59,221 bases of DNA, taken from Bacteroidia bacterium. Its GTDB lineage: Bacteria; Bacteroidota; Bacteroidia; NS11-12g; UBA9320. The notes under the pieces are model-generated. The model was not told the origin of the DNA and did no database searches. It was given only the letters and a program-made list of their open reading frames with translations. Position 1 is the first letter of the stretch. The number at the start of each line of letters is the position of its first letter. Shown one piece after another: positions 35,965-44,840 of the stretch. The DNA lies in assembly GCA_028339355.1 (NCBI GenBank), contig JAOLBX010000010.1, forward strand, positions 1 to 59,221. Direction: 5' to 3'. The translations under genes were made by a program, and so were the position numbers.

Positions 35965-36912
35965 TTATAGCCTTTTGCCTTCTAAAGTAGCGAGCGTATT
36001 GTTATATTCCTCTACTATTTCTATTACTATTTCTGCTGCTGGTTTCACCTCATTGATATAGCCGCTAATTTGTCCTATCTCAAGCTCTCCTTCCACTAAA
36101 TCTCCTTCAAACATTCCTTTTTTGGCTCTTGCTCTACCCAATAAATCTATGAGCTCCTCTTTTTTTGCTCCTTTGGACTCGGCAATGGCTACTTGCTTCC
36201 AAAATTCATTTTTCAATAAACGTACAGGAGTAAGTTGTTTAAGACTGAGTTGTGTAGCTCCATCCTTAGCTTCTAATACCGCATTCTTAAAATTGACATG
36301 GGCACTACATTCGATACTAGCTACGAAGCGACTACCTATTTGGACGCCTTCTGCACCTAGGGTCATAGCTGCCAACATAGTCCGACCTGTTCCTATGCCT
36401 CCAGCAGCTATTACAGGAATTTGCACTGCGTTTACTATCTGTGGCACTAGTACCAAAGTAGTGGTTTCTTCTCTCCCGTTGTGTCCACCTGCCTCAAAAC
36501 CCTCAGCGACTATAGCATCCACACCACAAGTCTCAGCCTTCAAAGCAAATTTTTCATTGCTCACCACATGCACCACAACAATACCGGCATTCTTTAGCGT
36601 TTCTGTCCAGGTTGCTGGATTGCCGGCAGAGGTAAAAACGATAGGAACTTTCTCTTCCAAAATAATGGCTACATGTTTCTCAATGTCTGGATACAGCAGC
36701 GGAAGGTTTACACCAAAAGGTTTGTTGGTCGCTGTTTTACATTTCTGAATATGCTCACGCAAAACAACAGGATACATACTACCTGCACCTATAATACCTA
36801 GCCCCCCTGCATTACTGACAGCACTAGCAAGTTCCCAACCACTGCACCATATCATTCCTGCCTGAATGATGGGGTATTTAATTCCAAAAAGCACAGTAAT
36901 TCTATTTTGCAT
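35965..36912 (-). CDS. nitronate monooxygenase / FabK-like FMN enzyme
   Basis: 315 residues, a TIM-barrel flavoprotein of the 2-nitropropane dioxygenase family. Visible: GIKYPIIQAGMIWCSGWELA, SAVSNAGGLGIIGAGSM, the catalytic-loop AEGFEAGGHNGREETTTLVL (His in GGHNG) and the FMN phosphate site IPVIAAGGIGTGRTMLAAMT with GAEGVQIGSRFVAS. The family includes nitronate detoxifying enzymes and the enoyl-ACP reductase FabK; sequence alone does not decide. TAACTTCG (two-base variant tail of the -7 motif) ends 4 nt before the ATG. It heads a two-gene unit with the AlbA_2 gene. Confidence 0.85.
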   Translation of the reverse strand: MQNRITVLFGIKYPIIQAGMIWCSGWELASAVSNAGGLGIIGAGSMYPVVLREHIQKCKTATNKPFGVNLPLLYPDIEKHVAIILEEKVPIVFTSAGNPATWTETLKNAGIVVVHVVSNEKFALKAETCGVDAIVAEGFEAGGHNGREETTTLVLVPQIVNAVQIPVIAAGGIGTGRTMLAAMTLGAEGVQIGSRFVASIECSAHVNFKNAVLEAKDGATQLSLKQLTPVRLLKNEFWKQVAIAESKGAKKEELIDLLGRARAKKGMFEGDLVEGELEIGQISGYINEVKPAAEIVIEIVEEYNNTLATLEGKRL

Positions 36913-37237
36913 AGGACGAAGTTAGGGAAATTAATAAATAAGAAAACAGCACTTCTGAGATACCTTAAAATGAATTAATTTGACAGGTATATTTGTTAAG
37001 AATTGTCGTGCTAAAGTACATTATCCCGAGAGAGTTGTGCAATAAATATTATTAAGCTAATTGATTGGAGTGAAATTTTTTTTTCGTTGTCAAGCGGAAA
37101 TATAACAGTACCCAATTGGGTCTCAGTTAGATAAAATTATGTTTAAAATGTAAATAAGAATTTCGAAAAATTACTTTTTCCCTTCCACGAAATACATTTC
37201 TATAAAACCTTTATTTTTAGCTTCTATTGTCCCGCGG
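36913..37237. other. 325-nt gap without an intact gene
   Basis: No intact gene is visible. The end nearest 37237 is the former downstream part of the truncated DUF2236 gene: on the minus strand a frame reading AKNKGFIEMYFVEGKK then stop occupies about 37170-37220 and could be a remnant of its C-terminus. The rest is AT-rich and includes the putative -7 element of the nitronate monooxygenase (36917-36924). Confidence 0.4.
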
Positions 37238-37531
37238 CTAATGCACCATCGCTATCATCGGACCGTTTTCTATGTAAAATTCTTCGCCTCTCTTTAACAA
37301 AGATTTGCTCGCCCATACCGGTAATTTATCACCCTGTTCAAAATAGTCTTTAACATCTTGGGGCAAATCCTCTGGTAATTTTTTAGCAGTTCGTTGTGTA
37401 GTATTATAAAAACTATTAACCATAGCAGGGTCTTCGGATGAAAAAATATTTCGAATTATATCATCTGCCACAGCATCCTGCTTACTTCTCTTACTTCTTA
37501 AAAAATCAGCATCCCAATCTCTCACTGGCAT
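37238..37531 (-). pseudogene. N-terminal fragment of a DUF2236 (MpaB-like) oxygenase-family protein
   Basis: 97 residues. MPVRDWDADFLRSKRSKQDA, then LPEDLPQDVKDYFEQGDKLP and WASKSLLKRGEEFYIENGPM correspond to the first quarter of DUF2236/latex-clearing-like proteins, which normally run on for 200-300 residues with the heme-binding His motifs. Here the frame ends at TAG just after IAMVH and nothing of the core follows. The most likely history is an internal deletion leaving the two ends. A short product without the core is improbable as an enzyme. Confidence 0.6.
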
Positions 37532-37628
37532 ATTTTATCTCTTTTTTAACCTCAGCATCATTTACTCGAGAGTGTGAGAAGCCAAAAAACCGAAGCAGCA
37601 ATTCTAATAAGGATTTTAAATATTTCAT
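37506..37628 (-). CDS. possible 40-residue small protein
   Basis: Open frame from ATG 37628 overlapping the start of the DUF2236 fragment by 26 nt in another frame. It reads MKYLKSLLELLLRFFGFSHS then RVNDAEVKKEIKYASERLGC, an amphipathic start and a charged tail. No family is recognised. It could instead be the original 5' end of the damaged DUF2236 gene, joined by a lost frame. Confidence 0.22.
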   Translation of the reverse strand: MKYLKSLLELLLRFFGFSHSRVNDAEVKKEIKYASERLGC

Positions 37629-37783
37629 ATTGATGGAACAAATGGTTTTATTATAATAATTTGGGTTTCAAAGCCTACACTTTGATGCTGAATAAGAGGT
37701 TTAATATAATTTATATTCAACAATATCTATGTACAAGGGCTAAATAATTCGGATTCCAATTGAATTCCTGTTACTTTGTTTTA

Positions 37784-38914
37784 ATGCACAATGTCTACTG
37801 GGAAAAAGAGCACTTACTATCCAAGATTGACTACTTAATAGTTGGAATGGGACTAGTAGGTTTGCAAACTGCCATCAATCTAAAAGAAGCAGAACCCAAA
37901 GCAAAAGTAGTGGTAATAGACCGTCACGCTTGGAGCCTGGGTGCTAGCACACGCAACGCAGGTTTTGGGTGCTTTGCCAATGTAAGCGAAATACTAGACG
38001 ACCTACAAAATGACACACCTGACAATGTTTATGGTAACATCAAAAAACGCTATCTTGGTTTGCAAAAGCTGAGGACAAAATTTGGTGATAAGAATCTAGA
38101 CTATGCAGAAAAAGGAAGTGTTGAGATTTTCACCCAAGAGAACAAAACACACCTTAATAATGGTATAGACAGCTTACAAGGTATCAACACTATACTATAC
38201 AATGAGCTTGGCTTAGACAATGTATTTAGCTATAAAAGCAACAATGCCTTACCAAACACCATTGGTGCTATACACAACGCTTTCGAAGGACAGCTTCACA
38301 CAGGCAAGTTGTATGAAACCGTACATAGTTTTGCCCAAGACATTGGCATAAAACTATATGGCGGCATAGAAGTCAAATCTTGGATTGGCGGTGATATTAT
38401 AGAAATAGATACTCACGATGGTTTAAAAATAGTAACTAAAAAACTAATCCTCTGCACAAATGCTTTCACCTCAAAGCTAATGGATGCAGATATCTTGCCC
38501 GCACGAGGTCAGGTCATACTAAGTGAGCGTGTTGCTCAACTTCCGTGTGAAGGACTGCACATGTTTGATAGTGGCTATTACTATTGGCGAGATATAGACA
38601 ACCGAATACTGCTCGGTGGAGCTAGAAACTTAGATAAGGAAGAAGAAACATCATACAAACTAGACACCAACACAACGATAGTGGACGAGCTCAAACGCTT
38701 TATGAACGAGCAAATATTTGGTAGAGAAGTATTCATAGAGTATCAATGGAGTGGGATAATGGCGATGGGGAAGGGAGAAACGCAACAAAAGACCCCGATA
38801 GTAAAAGAAGTAGAACCTAACATCTATATGGCTGCTAGACTAGGTGGCATGGGCGTAGCTCTGAGTGCTAATGTTGCAGATGAATTAGTAAAAACAGCAC
38901 TGAGTAGTGTGTAG
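37784..38914 (+). CDS. FAD-dependent oxidoreductase (DAO/glycine oxidase-like)
   Basis: 376 residues. The FAD Rossmann loop is DYLIVGMGLVGLQTAINLKE (about 16-35) with the acidic end of strand 2 in KVVVIDRHAW; SLGASTRNAGFGCFANV is the flavin-facing loop of the D-amino-acid oxidase fold; LPARGQVILSERV and YMAARLGGMGVALSANVADE (C-terminal FAD site) complete the domain. The substrate, likely an amino acid or related amine, is unknown. ATG 37784 is used since the in-frame TTG 24 nt upstream has no support; TTACTTTG (37771-37778) ends 5 nt before the ATG. Single gene, convergent with the acyl-CoA dehydrogenase. Confidence 0.85.
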   Translation: MHNVYWEKEHLLSKIDYLIVGMGLVGLQTAINLKEAEPKAKVVVIDRHAWSLGASTRNAGFGCFANVSEILDDLQNDTPDNVYGNIKKRYLGLQKLRTKFGDKNLDYAEKGSVEIFTQENKTHLNNGIDSLQGINTILYNELGLDNVFSYKSNNALPNTIGAIHNAFEGQLHTGKLYETVHSFAQDIGIKLYGGIEVKSWIGGDIIEIDTHDGLKIVTKKLILCTNAFTSKLMDADILPARGQVILSERVAQLPCEGLHMFDSGYYYWRDIDNRILLGGARNLDKEEETSYKLDTNTTIVDELKRFMNEQIFGREVFIEYQWSGIMAMGKGETQQKTPIVKEVEPNIYMAARLGGMGVALSANVADELVKTALSSV

Positions 38915-38986
38915 TTTTGTATTCTGATAAATCCTATTTAATGCCAATTCAGCCTAAATAAAACCTCAATAATGAAAGAATTTAAC

Positions 38987-39016
38987 AAAAAAACGCATCT
39001 CTTTCAAAATGCGTTT
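38987..39016 (-). terminator. rho-independent terminator of the acyl-CoA dehydrogenase gene
   Basis: Reading the minus strand, AAACGCAT and ATGCGTTT form an 8-bp stem with a 10-nt loop, followed by T-rich sequence. It is 27 nt after the stop at 39043. Confidence 0.7.
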
Positions 39017-39042
39017 CTAAAATTCTATTATCTTAAAAAGTA

Positions 39043-40185
39043 TTAATCCTCCAATATGCTTCTAGAGATTACCATACGTTGTATCTCACTAGTACCCTCG
39101 TATATCTGAGTAATCTTAGCATCACGCATCATACGCTCTACGTGGTACTCTTTCACAAATCCATATCCACCATGTATCTGCACTGCTTCTGTGGTTACCC
39201 ACATTGCCGTCTCAGAGGCAAATAGCTTTGCCATACTCGCTGCTTGAAGAAAATCCTCTCCAGCATCTTTTAAATAAGCTGCTTTCATACAAAAGAGTCT
39301 CGCTGCTTCTATACGTGTAGCCATATCAGCTAGTTTGAACTGGATAATCTGGTGATTCATTATCTCTGTACCGAATGTTTTACGCTCCTTGGAATAAGCC
39401 AATGCTCTCTCATATGCTCCGCTTGCTATACCCAGAGCTTGTGCAGCTATACCTATGCGGCCACCGCTCAATACTTGCATAGCAAACTTAAATCCAAATC
39501 CTTCTTCACCGATTCTATTCGTCTTTGGCACTTTCACATCCTGAAACATTAGCGAATGAGTATCTGAACCTCTTATCCCAAGTTTATCCTCTTTTTTGCC
39601 TACGACGAATCCCTCCATGTCAGAAGTTACAATAAGGCAATTGATTCCCTTATGTCCTTTTTCTACATCCGTTTGTGCCATTACCAAGAATGTACTTCCT
39701 GTTCTGCCATTGGTTATCCAGTTTTTAGTGCCATTCAGTAAATAGTGATCTCCCATATCCACTGCGGTAGTCCGTTGGCTCGTGGCATCACTACCGGCCT
39801 CAGGCTCACTTAGACAAAACCCACCATGTATATGTCCACTTGCTAATGGCTTAAGGTATTTTTCTTTTTGTTCTTCAGTTCCATGCTTTTCAAGACCCCA
39901 ACACACCAATGAGTTATTTACACTCATCACTACACTAGCACTAGCATCTATCTTAGATATTTCTTCCATAGCAAGCACGTAGCTAATGGTATCCATACCA
40001 CTACCACCCCACTTAGGATCGACCATCATTCCGAGAAAACCAAGTTCACCAAGTTTCTTAATTTGCTCAGCAGGAAATCGCTGCTCGTTATCTCTTTCTA
40101 TTACTTCAGGCAAAAGTTCTGTCTCTGCAAAATCTTTTGCAGCCTGCTGTATCATTAAGTGTTCTTCGGACAATTCGAAATTCAT
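39043..40185 (-). CDS. acyl-CoA dehydrogenase
   Basis: 380 residues, usual for short/medium-chain acyl-CoA dehydrogenases that oxidise acyl-CoA with FAD and pass electrons to ETF. Seen: MNFELSEEHLMIQQAAKDFA, FCLSEPEAGSDATSQRTTAV, NGTKNWITNGRTGSTFLVMA, the FAD-binding QALGIASGAYERALAYSKER and the catalytic-Glu region QIYEGTSEIQRMVISRSILE. ATG 40185 is chosen because the promoter -7 element (40216-40223) overlaps the longer reading. The membrane Fe-S pair at 21.9-26.8 kb could act downstream of ETF in such pathways. Confidence 0.94.
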   Translation of the reverse strand: MNFELSEEHLMIQQAAKDFAETELLPEVIERDNEQRFPAEQIKKLGELGFLGMMVDPKWGGSGMDTISYVLAMEEISKIDASASVVMSVNNSLVCWGLEKHGTEEQKEKYLKPLASGHIHGGFCLSEPEAGSDATSQRTTAVDMGDHYLLNGTKNWITNGRTGSTFLVMAQTDVEKGHKGINCLIVTSDMEGFVVGKKEDKLGIRGSDTHSLMFQDVKVPKTNRIGEEGFGFKFAMQVLSGGRIGIAAQALGIASGAYERALAYSKERKTFGTEIMNHQIIQFKLADMATRIEAARLFCMKAAYLKDAGEDFLQAASMAKLFASETAMWVTTEAVQIHGGYGFVKEYHVERMMRDAKITQIYEGTSEIQRMVISRSILED

Positions 40186-40215
40186 GGTATCGTTCTGTTC
40201 TATATTTATTGATGA

Positions 40216-40223
40216 CAAAGGTA
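40216..40223 (-). promoter_or_regulatory. -7 element of the acyl-CoA dehydrogenase gene
   Basis: TACCTTTG on the minus strand, 30 nt before ATG 40185. It sits inside the longer in-frame extension that begins at 40218 and so excludes that start. Confidence 0.5.
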
Positions 40224-40459
40224 TATTTTTTAGTAACTAGGAACCGGCTATGTATAAAGAATTATGATAGCTAAGCCTTCAATTTTAAACCGCTCTAAAT
40301 CGTGCGATTTTTCACAATAAACAACTAAATCGCTCAGAAGTCAATGTGGCATTACGTTCTCTCTAAAACCAAAACGTTGATAACCTCTGAATTTCTTTTC
40401 GAACTTTTTTACGCAAAAGCCCTTGTATACGCGGTTTTTGAGTATAAATTGCCGTCGAT

Positions 40460-40759
40460 ATGAACAAAACAGAATTAATAAACGCAATCAGCGAACAAGC
40501 TGGTATGACAAAAGAAAGTGCAAAATCAGCTTTAGAAGCTACTCTAGGATGTATCCAAGGTGCTGTACAGCAAGGAGAAAAAGTTTCTATACCAGGTTTT
40601 GCTACGTGGTCTGCATCTTACCGTCCAGGTAGAGAGGGTAGAAACCCTAGCACTGGAAAAACTATTCAAATAGCTGACAGAGTAGCAGTTAAGTTCAAAG
40701 CAGGAAAGACTTTTTCTGACGCTGTGAACAATGATAAGCTTAAGAAACAACTGAAGTAA
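40460..40759 (+). CDS. hup: HU-family DNA-binding protein
   Basis: 99 residues. A small histone-like dimer that bends DNA. MNKTELINAISEQAGMTKES is the standard N-terminus; the beta-arm signature GRNPSTGKTIQIADRVAVKF and the C-terminal FKAGKTFSDAVN follow. IHF versus HU cannot be separated in this phylum. Monocistronic: own upstream gap (40224-40459) and a strong terminator 28 nt after the stop. Confidence 0.96.
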   Translation: MNKTELINAISEQAGMTKESAKSALEATLGCIQGAVQQGEKVSIPGFATWSASYRPGREGRNPSTGKTIQIADRVAVKFKAGKTFSDAVNNDKLKKQLK

Positions 40760-40787
40760 GTTACTTCTTATTGATTAATCTATTGAA

Positions 40788-40818
40788 ATGCTCTCACCCT
40801 AGGTGAGAGCATTTTTTT
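40788..40818 (+). terminator. strong rho-independent terminator of the HU gene
   Basis: Perfect 11-bp stem ATGCTCTCACC / GGTGAGAGCAT with loop CTA and seven T. The next gene's reading begins 70 nt after it. Confidence 0.9.
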
Positions 40819-40889
40819 GTGTCCTACAACATAAAATTTACCTAATGCAAAATCACTCAAGGTCAATTAATACAATTACATTCGCCCTA

Positions 40890-41780
40890 ATGTATCTTAA
40901 AAAAGGAGACACCATAGCAATAGTATCCCCAGCACGGGCAATAGAAAAGGAAAAAGTAGAACCTGCTATTCGCTTTTTTGAAAACCATGGACTTACTGTT
41001 TTAGTAGGAGAAAACGTCTATAATATTCAGAATCAAATGGCAGGAACAGACGAAGAAAAAATAGCTGATATACAGCAGTTTATTAATGACCCAGCAGTAA
41101 GAGCAATCGTGAGCACGCGTGGTGGATATGGTTGTGTCCGCATCATCGACCAACTAGACTTAGCACCTTTAGCAGAGCAAAAAAAATGGTTTGTGGGTTA
41201 TAGCGATGTTACTGTATTTCACTCTCACATACATCAAAACTACGGAACGCCAACACTGCACAGCACTATGCCGGTGAGTATATCAAACAACCCTAGTAAC
41301 GAAGAGAGCATGAGTAATCAAAGCATGATAACTTCTCTCTTTGGTGAAGATCTGTGTTATAAGTTACCAAACAACCCATTGAATAAAGAGGGAGATGCTT
41401 CTGGCAAATTAATAGGTGGCAATTTGAGCATGCTATATAGTTTGTGCGGTTCTGCTTCAGATATAGACACTACAGATAGAATTCTATTCATTGAAGATCT
41501 AGACGAATATCTCTATCACATCGACCGTATGATGATGAATCTAAAGCGAACCGGAAAACTGCACAAACTAGCAGCTCTAATAGTAGGCGGCATGAGTGAT
41601 ATGAATGACAACAATATCCCATTCGGAAAAAATGCCGAGGAAATAATTTTGGAATACACCAAGGATTTTGACTACCCTATTTATTTTGGTTTTGAAGCTG
41701 GCCATCAGAAACCAAACAAGGCTCTTAGATTTGGAATGGATGCTTATATTAAGAAGAATGAACTAATTTTGCCAGCATAA
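40890..41780 (+). CDS. ldcA: LD-carboxypeptidase (peptidase family S66)
   Basis: 296 residues. Cleaves the terminal D-Ala from murein tetrapeptides in the cytoplasm during peptidoglycan recycling. N-terminus MYLKKGDTIAIVSPARAIEK; FINDPAVRAIVSTRGGYGCV; the nucleophile Ser in FVGYSDVTVFHSHI; a Glu in LFIEDLDEYLYHIDR; and the catalytic His in FGFEAGHQKPNKAL. The frame is open further upstream but that would run into the HU terminator; ATG 40890 gives the homologous start. TACATTCG (one base from the -7 consensus) ends 5 nt before it. GtrA begins directly after its stop. Confidence 0.9.
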   Translation: MYLKKGDTIAIVSPARAIEKEKVEPAIRFFENHGLTVLVGENVYNIQNQMAGTDEEKIADIQQFINDPAVRAIVSTRGGYGCVRIIDQLDLAPLAEQKKWFVGYSDVTVFHSHIHQNYGTPTLHSTMPVSISNNPSNEESMSNQSMITSLFGEDLCYKLPNNPLNKEGDASGKLIGGNLSMLYSLCGSASDIDTTDRILFIEDLDEYLYHIDRMMMNLKRTGKLHKLAALIVGGMSDMNDNNIPFGKNAEEIILEYTKDFDYPIYFGFEAGHQKPNKALRFGMDAYIKKNELILPA

Positions 41781-42233
41781 ATGGCGATTTATCAAGCAAG
41801 CAAGCAACTTACTAAGTTCATAATTAGCGGTATGTTAGCCGTTACTGTAGACTTTACTGTTTATTTTGCTTTATCTCAATATCTAGACCCTAGCATAAGT
41901 AAGGCAATTAGCTTTTGTTCGGGAATGCTTGTTACTTATAACATGAATAAGTTTTGGACTTGGAAACAGCCAGAAAAAGACAACAAACGACTGATGTTAT
42001 TTAGTGTGCTTTATGCAGTAGCTCTATTCGTCAATGTGGGGATGAACAATCTAATGTTAGATACTTTGCCTAACCACACACTTAATTTCTCTTATGTAAA
42101 CGACTTGAATGAAGTAATCAAAGGAATTGTGGTAGGTGTAGATAAGTTAGCTGCTTTTGTAATTGCAACGGGAACAAGTGTAATACTTACTTACATTGGC
42201 CAGAAATATTGGTTGTTCAGGGAGAAAGACTAA
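41781..42233 (+). CDS. GtrA-family membrane protein
   Basis: 150 residues with four membrane helices, like GtrA/Gtrb-associated flippases that flip bactoprenol-linked sugars. The family start FIISGMLAVTVDFTVYFALS (about 12-31), KAISFCSGMLVTYNMNKFWT WKQ (cut), and the C-terminal YIGQKYWLFRE are visible. ATG follows the stop of ldcA without a gap. The stop overlaps the convergent gene at 42230 by 4 nt. Confidence 0.88.
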   Translation: MAIYQASKQLTKFIISGMLAVTVDFTVYFALSQYLDPSISKAISFCSGMLVTYNMNKFWTWKQPEKDNKRLMLFSVLYAVALFVNVGMNNLMLDTLPNHTLNFSYVNDLNEVIKGIVVGVDKLAAFVIATGTSVILTYIGQKYWLFREKD

Positions 42234-42682
42234 TACTCCGGACGAGTAAGTATAGTCTGAGCTATTATCGCCTTTCTTAGGTCAAAATTATCGACTTCTT
42301 CTTCCAAAGTAATTCCTTTTACCTCTTCAATTTCTTTTCGAATAGTTTGTAGACTTTCTCCAGTATCCGCGTGATGCTCATATTCTGGTCTAAAATCGTA
42401 CTGATGATCAACTAAATTTATGCTTTCACGCTTTCTTTCTTCCGCTAAAGATTGTCTTTCCATCTTGGTAGCTTTAGCCACAGGTGCTGGTATGGGTCTT
42501 TGTTCTTTGGAAGACTCACCGGATAGCTCTTTCAGTATATCTTCTAATGAAGGAGTAGATTGAGCTGGTTTAGGTTGAGGATTAGTTCTCCTCTTTGGTT
42601 TTTGTTCTTTAGCTTTGCTAGAACCAAATATCTTATAAAGAATCCATAAGGCGATAGGTATAAATTTGAATAAATCTTCCAT
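42230..42682 (-). CDS. conserved Bacteroidota protein, single-pass membrane anchored
   Basis: 150 residues, function unknown. One N-terminal helix (MEDLFKFIPIALWILYKIFG), a basic, proline-rich linker (KPKRRTNPQPKPAQSTPSLE), then a charged region and a C-terminal block FDLRKAIIAQTILTRPEY. The last block resembles the closing FDLRKAIIYSEIL...RP of a family widespread in the phylum, which supports it as a real gene. Divergent from folK with only 17 nt between starts. Confidence 0.7.
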   Translation of the reverse strand: MEDLFKFIPIALWILYKIFGSSKAKEQKPKRRTNPQPKPAQSTPSLEDILKELSGESSKEQRPIPAPVAKATKMERQSLAEERKRESINLVDHQYDFRPEYEHHADTGESLQTIRKEIEEVKGITLEEEVDNFDLRKAIIAQTILTRPEY

Positions 42683-42699
42683 CAGACCAAACGAAAGTA

Positions 42700-43188
42700 A
42701 TGAAAAAAAAGCTGGTATTAAGCCTCGGTTCTAATTTGGGTAATCGATATGCTTATCTTAAGCAAGCAAAAGCTAAAATAGAACAAGCTCTGAATGTGAC
42801 GTGTATAGAATCCCAATACTACGAAACGCCTCCTTGGGGAGAAAAGAATCAAGCAAAGTTTCTTAACACCGTATTTACTCTCGAAACCGATGTTAACTTG
42901 AGCGGTGTGTTTCATCTCTTGCAAAACATAGAATTACAACTGAACAGAACTAAAACTAAAAAATGGGGACCACGAACGATAGACATAGATATTCTCTTCT
43001 TTGGCAATGACATAGTAAAAGATGAAGACTTAACTATTCCTCACCCACAGATGCACAACAGGGCTTTTGTGATGATTCCTCTTGTTAATCTTTTACCAAA
43101 TTTTGTTCACCCAGTATTTCAGAAAACAATAACTAAGCTTACCGCTAGTATTGAAAATGACACTACAAATTTTTTAGTCAACCTATGA
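42700..43188 (+). CDS. folK: 2-amino-4-hydroxy-6-hydroxymethyldihydropteridine pyrophosphokinase
   Basis: 162 residues, normal for HPPK, which transfers pyrophosphate from ATP to the pterin in folate synthesis. Marks: LSLGSNLGNRYAYLKQA, ETPPWGEKNQAKFLNTV, and the HPPK signature KKWGPRTIDIDILFFGNDI with the following IPHPQMHNRAFVMIPL. The four last bases overlap the ATG of the WbqC gene. No other fol genes are near. Confidence 0.94.
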   Translation: MKKKLVLSLGSNLGNRYAYLKQAKAKIEQALNVTCIESQYYETPPWGEKNQAKFLNTVFTLETDVNLSGVFHLLQNIELQLNRTKTKKWGPRTIDIDILFFGNDIVKDEDLTIPHPQMHNRAFVMIPLVNLLPNFVHPVFQKTITKLTASIENDTTNFLVNL

Positions 43189-43745
43189 AATTGCACTGCA
43201 TTGGGAATATTGGATATTGGATTAAATTGATGACCAATAATGAGAGTACACTATATCTAAATCATACTTTTCAAAAACAGTCTGCATTGTCCCAGTTTGA
43301 AATCGCCACAAGCAATGGCCGATTGAAACTAAGCATACCAACCATAAAAGATACACGCAAGGGTAAATATAAAGATGTAAAAATAAACTATCAGTCAAAT
43401 TGGCAAGTGGAGCATTGGAGAAGCATCGAAAACGCGTACTTAAAGTCTCCTTTCTTCTTGTACTACGGTTATAGGATAGAGTCCGTCTTCAAATCCAAGC
43501 ATCTAACACTTCTGGAATTAAATCTTGCCTTGTTTACAGTAATTGAACGATGCTTAAAATGCGAAAAAGAATTTAAAGTAAATTATATCAAGGAAGTTTA
43601 TTTGCAGAAAGAAGCATTAACCTCCGTAGAATCCTATCCTCAGGTCTTCGATACGAAAAACAATTTTGAAGCCGATCTAAGTATTTTGGACCTAATCTTT
43701 AATCTAGGACCAGAGTGTGCAGATTATCTTTCTAAGACTCCATAA
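43185..43745 (+). CDS. WbqC-like family protein
   Basis: 186 residues. WbqC proteins occur in O-antigen and other envelope clusters; biochemistry is not settled. Family marks: [23 protein letters not shown](S)IPT near residue 28, then [27 protein letters not shown] (cut), with the conserved NWQxxHWRS. The 4-nt ATGA overlap with folK suggests coupling. It ends 14 nt inside the convergent accA. Confidence 0.8.
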   Translation: MKLHCIGNIGYWIKLMTNNESTLYLNHTFQKQSALSQFEIATSNGRLKLSIPTIKDTRKGKYKDVKINYQSNWQVEHWRSIENAYLKSPFFLYYGYRIESVFKSKHLTLLELNLALFTVIERCLKCEKEFKVNYIKEVYLQKEALTSVESYPQVFDTKNNFEADLSILDLIFNLGPECADYLSKTP

Positions 43746-44688
43746 AAGAGCCCATAGCACTAAACTTCTTTATGCGGCTATTAACCAATTTTTTAGGAGT
43801 TAGCTCTGTCAGTTCTTTGATTGTTTTTTTAAGCTCAGTCTTTAGTGTTTTAAACATAGCTTCCGAATCGTTATGAGCACCTCCTAACGGTTCGTGTATT
43901 ATTCCGTCGATTAACTTGTTCGCCAGCATTTTGTCAGATGTCAGGCTCAATGAATCAGCTGCTTGCTCTTTATAATCCCAGCTTCGCCAAAGTATTGAAG
44001 AACAACTCTCAGGAGAAATAACAGAATACCACGTATTTTCCAACATAAACACCCTATCTCCTACTCCTATACCCAAGGCACCACCACTTGCACCTTCTCC
44101 TATAATCACACAGATTATCGGCACTTTAAGAGTAGCCATCACCATTAAGTTTTTGGCTATTGCCTCTCCTTGGCCACGTTCTTCAGCTTCAAGCCCAGGA
44201 AAAGCACCAGGAGTGTCTATCAGACAAATAACTGGCATATTAAACTTCTCAGCCATACGCATTAGTCTTAGAGCTTTTCTATATCCTTCGGGATTTGGCA
44301 TCCCAAAATTACGGTACTGTCTTTCTTTGGTAGTGCGACCTTTTTGCTGGCCGATAATCATCACATTATGATTATCAATCTTTCCCATACCGCCTACCAT
44401 AGCCTTGTCATCTCCAAAATTTCTATCACCATGAAGTTCAGTGAAACTTTTAGTGATTGCCTTAATATAGTCTAGAGTGTATGGCCGTTCCGGGTGACGG
44501 GATATTTGAACCTTTTGCCAGCCAGAAAGATCTTTATACAGATTTTTCTTCTCACTATTTATTTTCTTGGTAAGTTGAGATATAGTGTCACTCATATCTA
44601 CCTTTCCTTTATCGTGGGTAGCCTGAGCTTTTTCAAGTTGCTCTATAAGCTCTTCTAGGGGTTTTTCGAAATCTAATAATACTGCCAT
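43732..44688 (-). CDS. accA: acetyl-CoA carboxylase carboxyltransferase subunit alpha
   Basis: 318 residues, standard. Part of the carboxyltransferase that makes malonyl-CoA with AccD for fatty-acid synthesis. Blocks: [94 protein letters not shown](A) and [20 protein letters not shown]. The partner accD is not in the window. An exact -7 element is upstream. Confidence 0.96.
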   Translation of the reverse strand: MAVLLDFEKPLEELIEQLEKAQATHDKGKVDMSDTISQLTKKINSEKKNLYKDLSGWQKVQISRHPERPYTLDYIKAITKSFTELHGDRNFGDDKAMVGGMGKIDNHNVMIIGQQKGRTTKERQYRNFGMPNPEGYRKALRLMRMAEKFNMPVICLIDTPGAFPGLEAEERGQGEAIAKNLMVMATLKVPIICVIIGEGASGGALGIGVGDRVFMLENTWYSVISPESCSSILWRSWDYKEQAADSLSLTSDKMLANKLIDGIIHEPLGGAHNDSEAMFKTLKTELKKTIKELTELTPKKLVNSRIKKFSAMGSFMES

Positions 44689-44708
44689 AAGCGTCTTATT
44701 TAAGATAG

Positions 44709-44716
44709 CAAAAGTA
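44709..44716 (-). promoter_or_regulatory. -7 element of accA
   Basis: TACTTTTG on the minus strand, 20 nt before the ATG at 44688. Confidence 0.45.
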
Positions 44717-44802
44717 AAAATCTAAATGAAAGACAAGGAAACTATTTGCAATAAAGCCCTAAAAAGTAATTTTTATTTAACTTAGACTATACGATATAAA
44801 CG

Positions 44803-44830
44803 AAAAAAGTCCCGCCGTTAAGCGAGACTT
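44803..44830 (-). terminator. rho-independent terminator of tRNA-Asp
   Basis: Minus strand AAGTCTCGC / GCGGGACTT forms a 9-bp stem (one G-U) with loop TTAACG followed by T. It is 10 nt after the encoded CCA. Confidence 0.8.
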
Positions 44831-44840
44831 CATTGTAAGT

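Noticed and set aside
36122-36748. 208-codon plus-strand open frame inside the nitronate monooxygenase gene
   Set aside because: Antisense to a well-conserved gene, no recognisable family, start not supported by a promoter.
37438-37656. 72-codon plus-strand frame near 37.5 kb
   Set aside because: Opposite to the DUF2236 fragment and its upstream region, low-complexity, no plausible start signal.
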